NCBI GenBank assembly: GCA_910575275.1
Contig: CAJTEE010000002.1
Coordinates: 124,001 to 188,000, forward strand
Source of the DNA: Lachnospiraceae bacterium
Lineage (GTDB): Bacteria > Bacillota > Clostridia > Lachnospirales > Lachnospiraceae
DNA: 64,000 bases
Direction of reading: 5' to 3'
Of the stretch, positions 50,360 to 59,031 are shown one piece after another. A program made the translations under genes and the position numbers. Position 1 is the stretch's first letter; each line of letters opens with the position of its first letter. The notes under the pieces are model-generated. The model ran no database searches, had not been told where the DNA came from, and saw only the letters and a program-made list of their open reading frames with translations.

Positions 50360-51859
50360 ATGATTTATGAAGCAATCCGCGATCTGGTCGCATATGGTGA
50401 GCGTACCGGGCTTTTGGAGAGGGAGGATACGATCTATGCGAGAAATCGTCTTCTGGATGTACTTGGGCTTGAGGAGTATGAGGAGCCGAAGGCGCCGGTA
50501 TCCGAGGCTCCTCTTGAGGAGCTTTTAAAGGCGCTTTTAGATTATGCGGCAAAGAAGGGGCTTTTGGAGCATGACAGCGTGGTCTACCGTGACCTTTTTG
50601 ACACGAAGCTCATGAACTGCCTGATGCCGCGTCCGAGTGAGGTCGTGAAACGGTTCTGGGGGCTCTATGAGGAGTCGCCGGAGGCGGCAACCGGATATTT
50701 TTATAAGCTGAGCCAGGACTCTGATTATATCAGACGCTATCGTGTCACAAAGGATATGAAATGGGTCACGCCTACCGCATACGGGGACATTGATATCACA
50801 GTCAACCTGTCAAAGCCGGAAAAGGATCCGAAGGCCATCGCCGCCGCAAAGCTTGCAAAGCAGAGCGGCTATCCGAAATGTCTTCTCTGTATGGAGAACA
50901 TCGGTTATGCGGGCCGTGTCAACCATCCGGCACGCAGCACGCATCGGATCATTCCTCTGACGATGAATGGGGATGAATGGGGCTTCCAGTATTCGCCTTA
51001 TGTCTATTATAACGAGCACTGCATTGTCTTCAACGGAACGCATACGCCGATGCAGATCGACAGGAGCACCTTTGTGAAGCTGTTTGATTTCGTGAAGCAG
51101 TTCCCGCACTATTTCCTGGGTTCGAATGCGGATCTGCCGATCGTGGGCGGTTCGATTTTGTCCCATGATCATTTCCAGGGTGGCCGCTATACCTTTGCGA
51201 TGGCGAAAGCGCCGATCGAGACAGAGCTTACTTTTAAAGGATATGAGGATGTTCAGGGCGGGATTGTGAAATGGCCGATGTCGGTGATCCGGCTTTCGTG
51301 TGCGGACAGCAGCCGGCTGATCGGGCTCGGGGATAAAATCCTTAGGACATGGCGCGGCTATACGGACGAGGCGGCTTTCCTTTTTGCCGAGACGGACGGT
51401 GAGCCGCATAATACGGTAACGCCGATCGCAAGGTGGAGGGACGGAAGCTTTGAGCTTGATCTGGTACTCAGAAACAACATTACGACCGAGGAACGCCCGT
51501 TGGGAGTTTTCCACCCAAATCCGAAGCTGCATCATATTAAAAAAGAAAACATCGGGCTCATTGAGGTCATGGGACTTGCAGTCCTGCCGGCAAGATTAAA
51601 GGAGGAGCTGGCTTTGTTAGCCGATTTTATCGTGGAGGGAAAGGAGATCCGGGGCGAGGAGTCGATCGAAAAGCATGCCGACTGGGTGGAGGAGTTTCTT
51701 CCGAAGTATCCGTCCGTAACGAGAGACAATGTGACGGATATTTTAAAGGCGGAGGTGGGCTATGTCTTCGCCAGAGTGCTGGAGGATGCAGGCGTTTATA
51801 AGAGAAATGAGGAAGGGAGCAGGGCATTTTTGCGCTTCGTTGATGCCGTCAATCGCTGA
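50360..51859 (+). CDS. galT: Galactose-1-phosphate uridylyltransferase, class II
   Basis: A 499-residue enzyme of the Firmicute class II GalT type, which swaps UMP between UDP-glucose and galactose-1-phosphate in the Leloir pathway. The N-terminal helical part (IRDLVAYGERTGLLEREDTIYARNRLL) and the catalytic region with PKCLLCMENIGYAGR, HRIIPL and ILSHDHFQGG are diagnostic. GGGAGGG precedes the ATG. No galK, galE or galactose transporter is adjacent, so galT is solitary with its own promoter. Confidence 0.95.
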   Translation: MIYEAIRDLVAYGERTGLLEREDTIYARNRLLDVLGLEEYEEPKAPVSEAPLEELLKALLDYAAKKGLLEHDSVVYRDLFDTKLMNCLMPRPSEVVKRFWGLYEESPEAATGYFYKLSQDSDYIRRYRVTKDMKWVTPTAYGDIDITVNLSKPEKDPKAIAAAKLAKQSGYPKCLLCMENIGYAGRVNHPARSTHRIIPLTMNGDEWGFQYSPYVYYNEHCIVFNGTHTPMQIDRSTFVKLFDFVKQFPHYFLGSNADLPIVGGSILSHDHFQGGRYTFAMAKAPIETELTFKGYEDVQGGIVKWPMSVIRLSCADSSRLIGLGDKILRTWRGYTDEAAFLFAETDGEPHNTVTPIARWRDGSFELDLVLRNNITTEERPLGVFHPNPKLHHIKKENIGLIEVMGLAVLPARLKEELALLADFIVEGKEIRGEESIEKHADWVEEFLPKYPSVTRDNVTDILKAEVGYVFARVLEDAGVYKRNEEGSRAFLRFVDAVNR

Positions 51860-51879
51860 AGAATCCCTATCGTTTTCCT

Positions 51880-51996
51880 TAATGTTTGTTTCTGTTCACT
51901 CCGTTCCCAGCAACAGGCAAAAATCCATGTCAAGTCGCCTGCGGCGATGGATGTTTGCCGATTATTCCACGATTCTTACGGTCAGCGCAGTAAATA
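51880..51996 (+). repeat. Intergenic repeat, left copy (inverted relative to 53726-53843)
   Basis: About 117 bp after galT. It matches the reverse complement of 53726-53843 at roughly 85-90 percent by eye. The best block covers CTGTTCACT, TTCCCAGCAACAGGCAAAAA and GATGGATGTTTGCCG. It is not coding and carries no transposase. Confidence 0.8.
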
Positions 51997-52075
51997 CGCA
52001 GACCTACGCAAATAGTAACGATTTTTTTACATTTTTATAAATTCGCACAATAAACTCGCTAATTTTGGGAAAGTA

Positions 52076-52248
52076 TGGTATAATCTCGAAAGAGATTATA
52101 CTGGCGCCGATTTGTGTCCGCCCGGAGGAAGGACCAAATCCGAAAGAAATCGTGCGCATTCCCCGGAGGGCTATCATGTCGGAAAGACATGATAGAATCT
52201 CGAAAGAGATTATACCGGCGCCGATTTGTGTCCGCCCGGAGGAAGGAC
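52076..52248 (+). repeat. Duplicated promoter-leader module with hairpins
   Basis: A 53-nt unit occurs twice, at 52082-52134 and 52196-52248, with a single base difference. Each starts with the hairpin AATCTC-GAAA-GAGATT and ends CCCGGAGGAAGGAC. Extended -10 boxes overlap each unit start: TGGTATAAT (52076-52084) and TGATAGAAT (52190-52198). Between them lies a perfect 10-bp hairpin, CTATCATGTC (52171-52180) with GACATGATAG (52186-52195). This is a complex leader or dual promoter for the membrane pair. Confidence 0.75.
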
Positions 52249-52265
52249 GACCGGAAGGAGAGGCT

Positions 52266-52688
52266 ATGCTAAACGAGGAAAAAATCAGATTGATGACGGA
52301 GATCGCCATGTTTGAAAAGAAAGCCCAAAAAGATGTTTTCCCGATCAACCGTTATTTCAAAGGGGACTATATTTCCATTCATTTGATCCGCTCCTTCGCG
52401 GTCTATACGTTAACGTGCATGATCTGCCTGGCCCTTTGGATCCTGTATCGAAGCGAGGAGCTTTTAAATACCATGGAGATCCGTATCTTTACGGCATACG
52501 CAAAAAATATAACAGTTTATTATGCGGCGGGACTGTTCTTTTATCTGGCGGTTACCTGGCTGGTCTATTTCAGACGCTATACGGCGGCCAGCAAGAACAT
52601 GAAGATATACCAGGCCAAGCTCAGGCGCCTGGAGAAAAAATACGAGGCTTCGGCTTCCAGGGAGAGCGAGGGGGAACAGAGACGATGA
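52266..52688 (+). CDS. Small two-helix membrane protein (pair gene 1)
   Basis: A 140-residue protein with two membrane helices (HLIRSFAVYTLTCMICLALWILY and ITVYYAAGLFFYLAVTWLVYF) and charged ends, the last being a Lys/Glu-rich coil. ATG 52266 follows GGAAGGAG. The frame stays open upstream to 52065 only because the duplicated leader happens to lack stops; that part would encode the repeat (PICVRPEEG twice) and is rejected. The stop overlaps the next start as ATGA. No function known. Confidence 0.6.
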   Translation: MLNEEKIRLMTEIAMFEKKAQKDVFPINRYFKGDYISIHLIRSFAVYTLTCMICLALWILYRSEELLNTMEIRIFTAYAKNITVYYAAGLFFYLAVTWLVYFRRYTAASKNMKIYQAKLRRLEKKYEASASRESEGEQRR

Positions 52689-53626
52689 TGGGGCTTCTGG
52701 TTTTTAAGGAAAATATAAAACGATTGTACGCAAAATGCAGCCTGTATCTGATTCCGGCCGTAAAATTCTGCCTGGGATTTGTCACATTCTACTTGATCAA
52801 CGAAAACATCGGATTTATGGCAAAGCTCAAAAATCCGGTTATCGCGGTGGTGCTGGGTCTGGTGGCCTCGTTTGTGCCCTGCGGAGTGACGGCATTTTTT
52901 GCCGGTTGTCTCATGATCGCGCACGTCGCGCAGGTCTCTTTGGAGGTTGCGCTGATTCTTTTGGTGTTCATCCTGGTGGTGATGATGCTCTATTACGGCT
53001 TCAGGCCGGGAGACGGGTATCTTCTGCTTTTGACGCCGATCCTGTTTTTTGTAAATATCCCGTATCTTGTGCCGCTGCTCGTGGGACTGTCGGGAAGCCT
53101 TGTGTCCATCGTGCCGGTGAGCTGCGGAGTCTGCGTCTATTACATGATGATGTATTTAAAACAGAACGCGGGCGTATTGGCGGGGAGTACGATGAGCGAG
53201 ATGGCCGCCCGTTTCGTGCAGATCGTCAAAAATGTCTTCGGAAATGAGCTTATGTGGGTTATGGTGGCGGCTTTTGCGGCGGCTATCCTGGTGGTATTCC
53301 TGATTAAAAATTTGTCGGTGGATTATGCCTGGTCGATTGCAATCGTTGCTGGTGTGATTACGCAGCTTGCTGTGATCTTTATCGGTGATTTTAATTTCAA
53401 CCTGCCGATCTCGGCCGGCTCGATGGTGACAGGAATCGTGCTTTCGGTGATATTGGCGCTGATCTATCAGTTTTTCATGTTTGCGGTGGACTATTCGCGG
53501 ACGGAATATCTTCAATACGAGGATGATGAATATTATTACTATGTGAAGGCGGTGCCAAAGCTTGCGGTATCGGCGCCCGATGTCAAGGTGCGCCGGATCA
53601 ATTCAAGAAAGGCTGTAAAGCATTAG
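52685..53626 (+). CDS. Polytopic membrane protein (pair gene 2), unknown function
   Basis: A 313-residue protein with about eight hydrophobic segments (AVVLGLVASFVPCGVTAFFAG, LILLVFILVVMMLYYGF, YLLLLTPILFFVNIPYL and later ones). The cytoplasmic tail contains an acidic Tyr-rich patch (YEDDEYYYYVKAVPKLAVSAP). It looks permease-like but matches no family I can name. The start overlaps the preceding stop. With gene 1 it lies between two inverted repeats and directly upstream of cdaA, so a role near the cell envelope is plausible. Confidence 0.6.
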   Translation: MMGLLVFKENIKRLYAKCSLYLIPAVKFCLGFVTFYLINENIGFMAKLKNPVIAVVLGLVASFVPCGVTAFFAGCLMIAHVAQVSLEVALILLVFILVVMMLYYGFRPGDGYLLLLTPILFFVNIPYLVPLLVGLSGSLVSIVPVSCGVCVYYMMMYLKQNAGVLAGSTMSEMAARFVQIVKNVFGNELMWVMVAAFAAAILVVFLIKNLSVDYAWSIAIVAGVITQLAVIFIGDFNFNLPISAGSMVTGIVLSVILALIYQFFMFAVDYSRTEYLQYEDDEYYYYVKAVPKLAVSAPDVKVRRINSRKAVKH

Positions 53627-53725
53627 TTACTGTTCACGTAGAGCTGCGCAGGGTCTTCTGCACACCGGTTCGGTCGTTGCCAGGTAAGCGCCTCCGGGCA
53701 CTTGGCAGCCTAAACGAAGTGAGGT

Positions 53726-53843
53726 CATTTCCTGCGCTGATCGTAAGAATACGCAAAACAGCCGGCAAACATCCATCGCTGCAGGTGATTTGGCATGGAT
53801 TTTTGCCTGTTGCTGGGAACAGAGTGAACAGGAACAAGCATTA
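53726..53843 (-). repeat. Intergenic repeat, right copy (inverted relative to 51880-51996)
   Basis: About 118 bp between the membrane pair and cdaA, in opposite orientation to the copy after galT. Together the copies flank a 1.7-kb segment. The 53627-53725 part before it has no gene; it shares a 12-base stretch (GTGAACAGTAAC, read on the minus strand) with the region at about 34390-34410. Confidence 0.8.
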
Positions 53844-53863
53844 AAAGGGGAGTGAGGTCTGAC

Positions 53864-54733
53864 ATGCCGGAATTTTTGGGAAACCTGTACTCATGGTTTG
53901 CGTTTATTCCGAAAATTTCATTGCTGAATCTGGTGGAAATACTCATTCTATCGGTGTTGATCTATAAAATTCTTGTCTGGGTACAGAATACGAGAGCATG
54001 GATTCTCCTTCGAGGCGGAATTCTGATTTTGGGATTTTATCTGCTGGCTTCGATTGCTCATTTTACGACGATCACATGGATCATTAACCACATGGGCCAG
54101 CTCGCGTTGATCGCTTTATTGATTATTTTCCAGCCGGAGCTCAGGCGCGCCCTGGAGCAGCTCGGGAGTAAAAATATTTTTATGGGGCTTTTTGTGGCCG
54201 ACAGCGCGGATGCCGCGGAAGGCTATACCGATAAGACAGTCAATGAAATCGTCCGGGCGGCATTTGATATGGGCAAAGTTAAAACCGGGGCCCTGATTGT
54301 CATCGAGAGGGACACGCCGCTCTCGGAGATCGAGCGGACCGGGATCGAGGTTGACGGGATCGTCACCAGCCAGCTTTTGATCAATATTTTTGAACATAAT
54401 ACGCCGCTTCATGACGGTGCCGTCGTGATACGGGGAAACCGCGTGGCAGCGGCAACCTGTTATCTTCCGTTATCGGATAACCTGACGATCAGCAAAGACT
54501 TAGGAACCAGGCATCGGGCGGCTCTTGGCATCAGCGAGACCTCGGACAGCATGACCGTCATCGTTTCCGAGGAGACTGGGCGTGTCACATTGGCCAGAGA
54601 CGGAAAGCTCACACGGTTTGAGGACCCAGAGCTTCTGCGGGCCGAGCTGCATGTGGAATCAAAGACGGATGTGAATGCCGGCCGGTTTAAATTCTGGAAG
54701 GGAAGGCGGAAACATGAAAGAAAAAACGAATAG
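53864..54733 (+). CDS. cdaA: Diadenylate cyclase CdaA (c-di-AMP synthase)
   Basis: A 289-residue membrane-bound cyclase making c-di-AMP from two ATP. Three N-terminal helices (about residues 18-40, 46-64, 76-90) precede the DAC domain. The catalytic DGA motif is at residues 184-186 (LHDGAVVIRGNRV) and GTRHR at 214-218. ATG 53864 is favoured with GTGAGG six bases upstream; a GTG at 53852 has a poor site. It overlaps cdaR by 20 bp. c-di-AMP controls potassium and osmolyte transport and wall homeostasis. glmM, often next in this operon, is not here. Confidence 0.96.
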   Translation: MPEFLGNLYSWFAFIPKISLLNLVEILILSVLIYKILVWVQNTRAWILLRGGILILGFYLLASIAHFTTITWIINHMGQLALIALLIIFQPELRRALEQLGSKNIFMGLFVADSADAAEGYTDKTVNEIVRAAFDMGKVKTGALIVIERDTPLSEIERTGIEVDGIVTSQLLINIFEHNTPLHDGAVVIRGNRVAAATCYLPLSDNLTISKDLGTRHRAALGISETSDSMTVIVSEETGRVTLARDGKLTRFEDPELLRAELHVESKTDVNAGRFKFWKGRRKHERKNE

Positions 54734-56141
54734 GCGATGGGGGTTAATGCTCCTGTCGGTTTTGAGTGCTTTCCTCGTGTGGCTTGGCGTTGTCAACGTG
54801 GCCGACCCGATCACCACAAATACGGTCGAAGTTCCGGTGGAGATCATCAATGATGAGATTCTGACTGCCAACGGTCTGACCTATGAGATCGTGGGAAAAC
54901 GGACTACGACAATCAGCTATGAGGTAAAAACGACAAACGCCTACCGCATACGCCCGGGAGATTTCCGGGCCTATGCGGATATGACAGAAATGTGGGATGT
55001 GACCGGCTCGATTCCGATCAAGGTCGAGATCTCGAATCACGAGGAATTTCTTGAGTCCAATCCGGTCAGCAAGTCGGCCACAATCAAGATCAAAACGGAG
55101 CGTATGCAGGAAAAGCCGTTTGTCATTGACTGGCGGTTTACCGGAGAGATGGAAGAAGGCTATGAGCCGGGAGAGGTCACACTTTCCCCGGGGCAGCTTT
55201 CTGTCAAGGGGCCGGAGTCTTTGATCGGTCAGATCAGCAGCGTTGGGATCGAGATCCCGGTAGACGGGCTGACGGCGGAGACGGAGGGGACGGCGAGGAT
55301 CCTCTATTATGACGCAAACGGCAATCAGATCGCATTGAGTGAGCGGATCACGAGTGATTGCGAGGAGGCAGGCTATCGGCTCTCGGTTTTAAAGGGAAAA
55401 ACGCTGAATCTGGATTTCAGAGTGTCGGGAGAAGTGGCTGAGGGGTATCGTTTTACAGGCGTCGAATGTGATGTCCGCAGTGTATCCGTTGTAGGGCTTC
55501 GCTCTGCGCTTGCTTCCCTTCATACGATTACGATTTCGGAGGAGAGCCTGAACTTAAACGGAGCGAGCACGAATGTAGTCAAGACGATTGATCTGACAGA
55601 CTGTCTGCCGGAGGGAATCTCTCTGGCGGATTCGGCGCCGAGAGAGATTCGGGTAACACTGACCGTAGAACGGCTGGAGGAGCGTATTTTTGCAGTCGAG
55701 GTCGGAAGCGGGAATCTTGTGGGAGCCTCCGATGCGTATGAGTATCAGCTCTCGAACAATCGGGTGGAGATCCGGCTTCGCGCGCTGCGTGAGGAGCTGG
55801 ACGGCCTGAATCTTGACGGACTGGCTGTTAAGATTGACGTTTCGGGCCTTTCGGAGGGGGAACATGCGGCAAACGTTACAGTTTCGCTGGATCCGGCCTA
55901 TGAGGTGGTATCCATCGCACCATGTACTGTTCATGTAATAAGAGAGCCTGAGTCCGTATCCCACGGAACTGATCCGGGTCATGAGACGAACGGCTATGGC
56001 GAAGTGGAGGAAACCGGACAGGAGCCGGGGGAGGCCATCCCGGCCGATGCAAGGGTTTCGGAGACCTCTAAAGCAGAGCCGGAGGAGACGGATGATTCCC
56101 TAGAGCAGACAAAGGAGTCCGGCCAGGAGGAAAGCACATGA
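54714..56141 (+). CDS. cdaR: CdaR (YbbR-domain regulator of CdaA)
   Basis: A 475-residue protein with an N-terminal membrane helix (GLMLLSVLSAFLVWLGVVNV) and about four extracytoplasmic YbbR beta repeats (starting near VEVPVEIINDEIL, FVIDWRFTGEMEEGY, LNLDFRVSGEVAEGY and IFAVEVGSGNL). It ends in an acidic Glu/Ser/Thr-rich tail of about 70 residues. CdaR binds and tunes CdaA at the membrane. ATG 54714 has GGAAGGCGG upstream and lies inside the cdaA end, giving tight coupling. The acidic tail is longer than in Bacillus CdaR. Confidence 0.93.
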   Translation: MKEKTNRRWGLMLLSVLSAFLVWLGVVNVADPITTNTVEVPVEIINDEILTANGLTYEIVGKRTTTISYEVKTTNAYRIRPGDFRAYADMTEMWDVTGSIPIKVEISNHEEFLESNPVSKSATIKIKTERMQEKPFVIDWRFTGEMEEGYEPGEVTLSPGQLSVKGPESLIGQISSVGIEIPVDGLTAETEGTARILYYDANGNQIALSERITSDCEEAGYRLSVLKGKTLNLDFRVSGEVAEGYRFTGVECDVRSVSVVGLRSALASLHTITISEESLNLNGASTNVVKTIDLTDCLPEGISLADSAPREIRVTLTVERLEERIFAVEVGSGNLVGASDAYEYQLSNNRVEIRLRALREELDGLNLDGLAVKIDVSGLSEGEHAANVTVSLDPAYEVVSIAPCTVHVIREPESVSHGTDPGHETNGYGEVEETGQEPGEAIPADARVSETSKAEPEETDDSLEQTKESGQEEST

Positions 56142-56169
56142 GGCGGCAGACTTTGGGAGTACAAAGGAT

Positions 56170-56433
56170 ATGGTAAATAAAACAGTTACGATTAAAAATC
56201 CTACCGGCCTTCATCTCAGGCCGGCGGGAATCCTCTGCAAGGAGGCACTCCGTTATCAGTCCTCCGTGAAATTCCGCTTTAAAAACGAGACGGCAAATGC
56301 CAAAAGCGTATTAAGCGTTTTGGGCGCCTGCGTCAAATGTGGGGATACGATCACGCTGGAATGTGAGGGGGAAGACGAGGAGAAGGCTCTTTTTGAGATT
56401 GCAGCGCTCATTGACAGCGGCCTTGGGGAATAG
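56170..56433 (+). CDS. HPr-family phosphocarrier protein
   Basis: An 87-residue HPr fold protein. His15 in GLHLRPAG is the phosphotransfer residue, and Ser46 in NAKSVLSVLG is the regulatory serine of Firmicute HPr. It shuttles phosphate from Enzyme I to sugar permeases or acts in catabolite control. It lies 28 bp after cdaR rather than next to ptsI, so it may be a paralogue (as Crh is in Bacillus, though Crh lacks His15). Residues around the active His are complete. Confidence 0.93.
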   Translation: MVNKTVTIKNPTGLHLRPAGILCKEALRYQSSVKFRFKNETANAKSVLSVLGACVKCGDTITLECEGEDEEKALFEIAALIDSGLGE

Positions 56434-56442
56434 TCCAATATT

Positions 56443-57810
56443 ATGTTGATTTATGGAATTTGTTATGGCGTCAGCATGCTTTTCGCAGCCGGCGCCTGTT
56501 ACTCTATGTCGGGTATTAGTCTTTTGGCGGCGGCCGTGTATCTGTATCTGCGCGATTATCTGAAAAGTGGGAATCCGTTGCATCTGCGCGCCTTGTTTTC
56601 CCTGTTCTGGGTGGGCGGACAGGGCTTCTCCTGCCTGAAGCTCAGCCGGCTTCAGACGGAATGGGAGCCGATGACCTGGGCCTGCTTTTTTGCGGCGACA
56701 GCCGGGCTCTGGCTTTCGTTTGCGGCCGTGGAACAGAGAATCAGGAAGGCTCCATTTTCTGAAGGAGAAGAGGGGGATGTGGCAAGGCTCTCGTGTTATG
56801 GGAATGGCGTTTATTTGGCTCTCATTCTTCTGACAGTGGCAGCGTTTGCGGCGTTTCTTTTTGAGGCGGCCTTTCTTGGCTATGTACCGTTTTTTTTGCG
56901 TGGGGTTCCGCATGCCTATTCCTATTTCCACATTTCGGGAGTCCATTATTTCACCGTCTCGTGTGTATTGGTTCCGTCGATGGCGGTGATGCTCTATTTT
57001 TGTGACAGGGGAGACGAGAAAGGCCTTCTTTGGTGGCTTCACAGACGTATATTGGCGGGGCCTGTCGTAGGATTGGCTCTTATGATCCCTGTCTTGTGCG
57101 TATCGCGTTTCCAGCTTGTATTTGCGGTGATTCTTGCGGTGCTCACCTTCATGCTCGTGAGCGGAAGAAAAAGGCTCCGGTACCTGGTTTTGGCCGGCTT
57201 GCTTCTCCTTCCGCTTTACGTGATCTTAACGATCGCCCGCAGCCATGACGTGGCGTATCTAAACGGGATCTTCGAGATGAAGCGAGCAGACACGCCGATT
57301 TTTATCACACAGCCCTACATGTATATCGCAAACAATTACGATAATTTCAACTGTCTCGTACGGGAGCTGCCCAGACATACCCTGGGCGTTCGGGGACTGT
57401 TCCCTCTCTGGGCGCTTACGGGGCTCAAGTTTGTAAGGCCCGAGCTTGTCGCGTACCCGATCTATACAACAAAGGAAGAACTCACGACCGTGACGTTGTT
57501 TTATGATTCCTATTATGATTTTGGGATCATCGGCGTTTTCGCATTTGCCTGCCTCCTCGGAGCGGCGGCGGCCTGGCTTTTGGAGAAGCAGAGTCGTGGG
57601 AGAAGTCCGGTCTGGACGTTTTTTTATGCCCAGGCGGCTCTCTATTTTATGCTGTCCTTTTTCACAACCTGGTATTCAAACCCGACGACCTGGTTCTATT
57701 TTGCCGTGACCGCTGCGTTTGCGGTTTTTATAGAATGGATCAGAAGAATTCAATATAAGAAGGAGAACGAACATGGTATCAGAGAAAATGAAGCCCTTCA
57801 TGAAAAATAA
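56443..57810 (+). CDS. Oligosaccharide repeat-unit polymerase-like (Wzy/O-antigen) membrane protein
   Basis: A 455-residue protein with about 11 or 12 hydrophobic helices and a large outer loop near residues 255-345 (FITQPYMYIANNYDNFNCLVREL and WALTGLKFVRPELVAYP). The loop pattern and the later FYDSYYDFGIIGVFAFACLLG match the O-antigen/oligosaccharide polymerase group. It may extend a cell-surface glycan. The ribosome site before ATG 56443 is weak. It starts nine bases after HPr and its end overlaps the aminotransferase gene by 38 bp. No other glycan genes are present in the window. Confidence 0.75.
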   Translation: MLIYGICYGVSMLFAAGACYSMSGISLLAAAVYLYLRDYLKSGNPLHLRALFSLFWVGGQGFSCLKLSRLQTEWEPMTWACFFAATAGLWLSFAAVEQRIRKAPFSEGEEGDVARLSCYGNGVYLALILLTVAAFAAFLFEAAFLGYVPFFLRGVPHAYSYFHISGVHYFTVSCVLVPSMAVMLYFCDRGDEKGLLWWLHRRILAGPVVGLALMIPVLCVSRFQLVFAVILAVLTFMLVSGRKRLRYLVLAGLLLLPLYVILTIARSHDVAYLNGIFEMKRADTPIFITQPYMYIANNYDNFNCLVRELPRHTLGVRGLFPLWALTGLKFVRPELVAYPIYTTKEELTTVTLFYDSYYDFGIIGVFAFACLLGAAAAWLLEKQSRGRSPVWTFFYAQAALYFMLSFFTTWYSNPTTWFYFAVTAAFAVFIEWIRRIQYKKENEHGIRENEALHEK

Positions 57811-58969
57811 TTCCGCAATCCGCGCGATGTTTGAGGAAGGAAAGCGCATGGCGGCGGTTTACGGGAAAGAAAATGTATATGATTTTAGCCTTGGGAATCC
57901 CAATGTGCCGGTTCCCGCGGTCAACGAGGCCATCCGTGCGGTCCTGTCCGAGGAAAGTTTTAATGTCCTGCACGGCTACATGAGTAATGCAGGCTTTGAA
58001 GACGTGCGGCAGACGATTGCAGATTCTCTGAACCAAAGGTTCGGGACGGCCTTTTCCCAGAAAAATGTGCTGATGACCGTAGGCGCGGCCAGCGGTCTCA
58101 ACGTGATTTTAAAGAGTATTTTAAATCCCGGGGATGAGGTGATCGTGTTTGCGCCGTATTTCGTGGAGTATGACGGATATGTACGGAATTATGACGGAAA
58201 GGTCGTGGTGATCTCCCCGGATACCGAGACATTCATGCCGAAGCTTGCGGAGTTTGAGGCAAAGCTTTCGCCAAAGACAAAGGCCGTTATCATCAATAAC
58301 CCAAATAACCCGACCGGCGTCGTCTATTCGGAGGATACCATCCGGGCGCTGGCGGCCGTCATGGAGAAGAAGCAGAACGAATATGGAAGCTCCATCACCC
58401 TGATCTCCGACGAGCCCTACAGGGAGCTGGCATACGGCGGCATCCGTGTCCCGTTTGTGACAAAGTATTATGCCAATTCCGTGGTCTGCTATTCCTACAG
58501 CAAATCGCTGTCCGTGCCGGGCGAGCGAATCGGATACCTGGTGATTCCGGATGAGATGGAGGAGAGCGAGACGCTTTTGTCGGCGGCAGTGATCGCGAAC
58601 CGCGTGCTGGGCTGCGTCAATGCTCCGTCGCTGATCCAGAAGGTCATCCAGTACTGTATCAGGCATGATGTGACGGTGGATCTCGCCGCGTATGAGAAAA
58701 ACCGGAATCTTTTATATTCGGCGCTTATGGAGTACGGTTTCTCCTGCGCAAAGCCGGACGGCGCCTTTTATATGTTCGTCAAGTCCCCAGTAGAGGATGA
58801 GAAGGAATTTTGCGAGACAGCCAAGAAACACCACGTGCTGTTCGTCCCGGGGAGTTCCTTTGCATGTCCGGGGTATGTTCGGATCGCATACTGTGTATCC
58901 TATGAACAGATCGAGCGCTCTCTGCCAGCGTTTCGGGAGATTGCCGGAGAGTATGGGCTGATCGGTTGA
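57773..58969 (+). CDS. PLP-dependent aminotransferase, class I (aspartate-aminotransferase-like)
   Basis: A 398-residue fold-type I aminotransferase. VYDFSLGNPNVPVPAVNEAI, VGAASGLNVILKSILNPGDEVIV, NNPNNPTGVVY and ISDEPYRELAY are typical. The PLP lysine is in YSYSKSLSVPGERIGY, with the carboxylate-binding Arg in GYVRIAYC. AAGGAG lies before ATG 57773. The amino acid substrate is not certain; the subgroup is common in Clostridia and handles aspartate or aromatic donors. Last gene of the cdaA-cdaR-HPr-Wzy run. Confidence 0.9.
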   Translation: MVSEKMKPFMKNNSAIRAMFEEGKRMAAVYGKENVYDFSLGNPNVPVPAVNEAIRAVLSEESFNVLHGYMSNAGFEDVRQTIADSLNQRFGTAFSQKNVLMTVGAASGLNVILKSILNPGDEVIVFAPYFVEYDGYVRNYDGKVVVISPDTETFMPKLAEFEAKLSPKTKAVIINNPNNPTGVVYSEDTIRALAAVMEKKQNEYGSSITLISDEPYRELAYGGIRVPFVTKYYANSVVCYSYSKSLSVPGERIGYLVIPDEMEESETLLSAAVIANRVLGCVNAPSLIQKVIQYCIRHDVTVDLAAYEKNRNLLYSALMEYGFSCAKPDGAFYMFVKSPVEDEKEFCETAKKHHVLFVPGSSFACPGYVRIAYCVSYEQIERSLPAFREIAGEYGLIG

Positions 58970-58975
58970 TTCAAT

Positions 58976-59006
58976 GTAACGGTTCGGACGTTGTCTGAAC
59001 CGTTAC
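58976..59006 (+). terminator. Long hairpin after the aminotransferase gene
   Basis: 14-bp arms starting GTAACGGTTC (58976-58989) and ending GAACCGTTAC (58993-59006) with one G-T pair and a 3-nt loop. There is no T-tract, so termination strength is doubtful, but it sits right after the stop codon. Confidence 0.55.
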
Positions 59007-59031
59007 GATCAAATAAGGATTTCAGAAATGA

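Noticed and set aside
52065-52265. N-terminal extension of the small membrane protein through the duplicated leader
   Set aside because: The extension merely translates the repeated hairpin block; a strong GGAAGGAG site sits before ATG 52266.
51880-53843. A composite transposon or insertion sequence bounded by the inverted repeats
   Set aside because: No transposase is encoded between them and the repeats lack clear target-site duplications; treated as inverted intergenic repeats only.
53725-53946. A 73-residue minus-strand frame and its mate at 51762-52040
   Set aside because: Both only translate the intergenic repeat in matching frames; no start signals or conserved protein pattern.
58976-59006. 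A strong intrinsic terminator after the aminotransferase
   Set aside because: The hairpin is long but lacks a T-tract, so it is listed with low confidence only.
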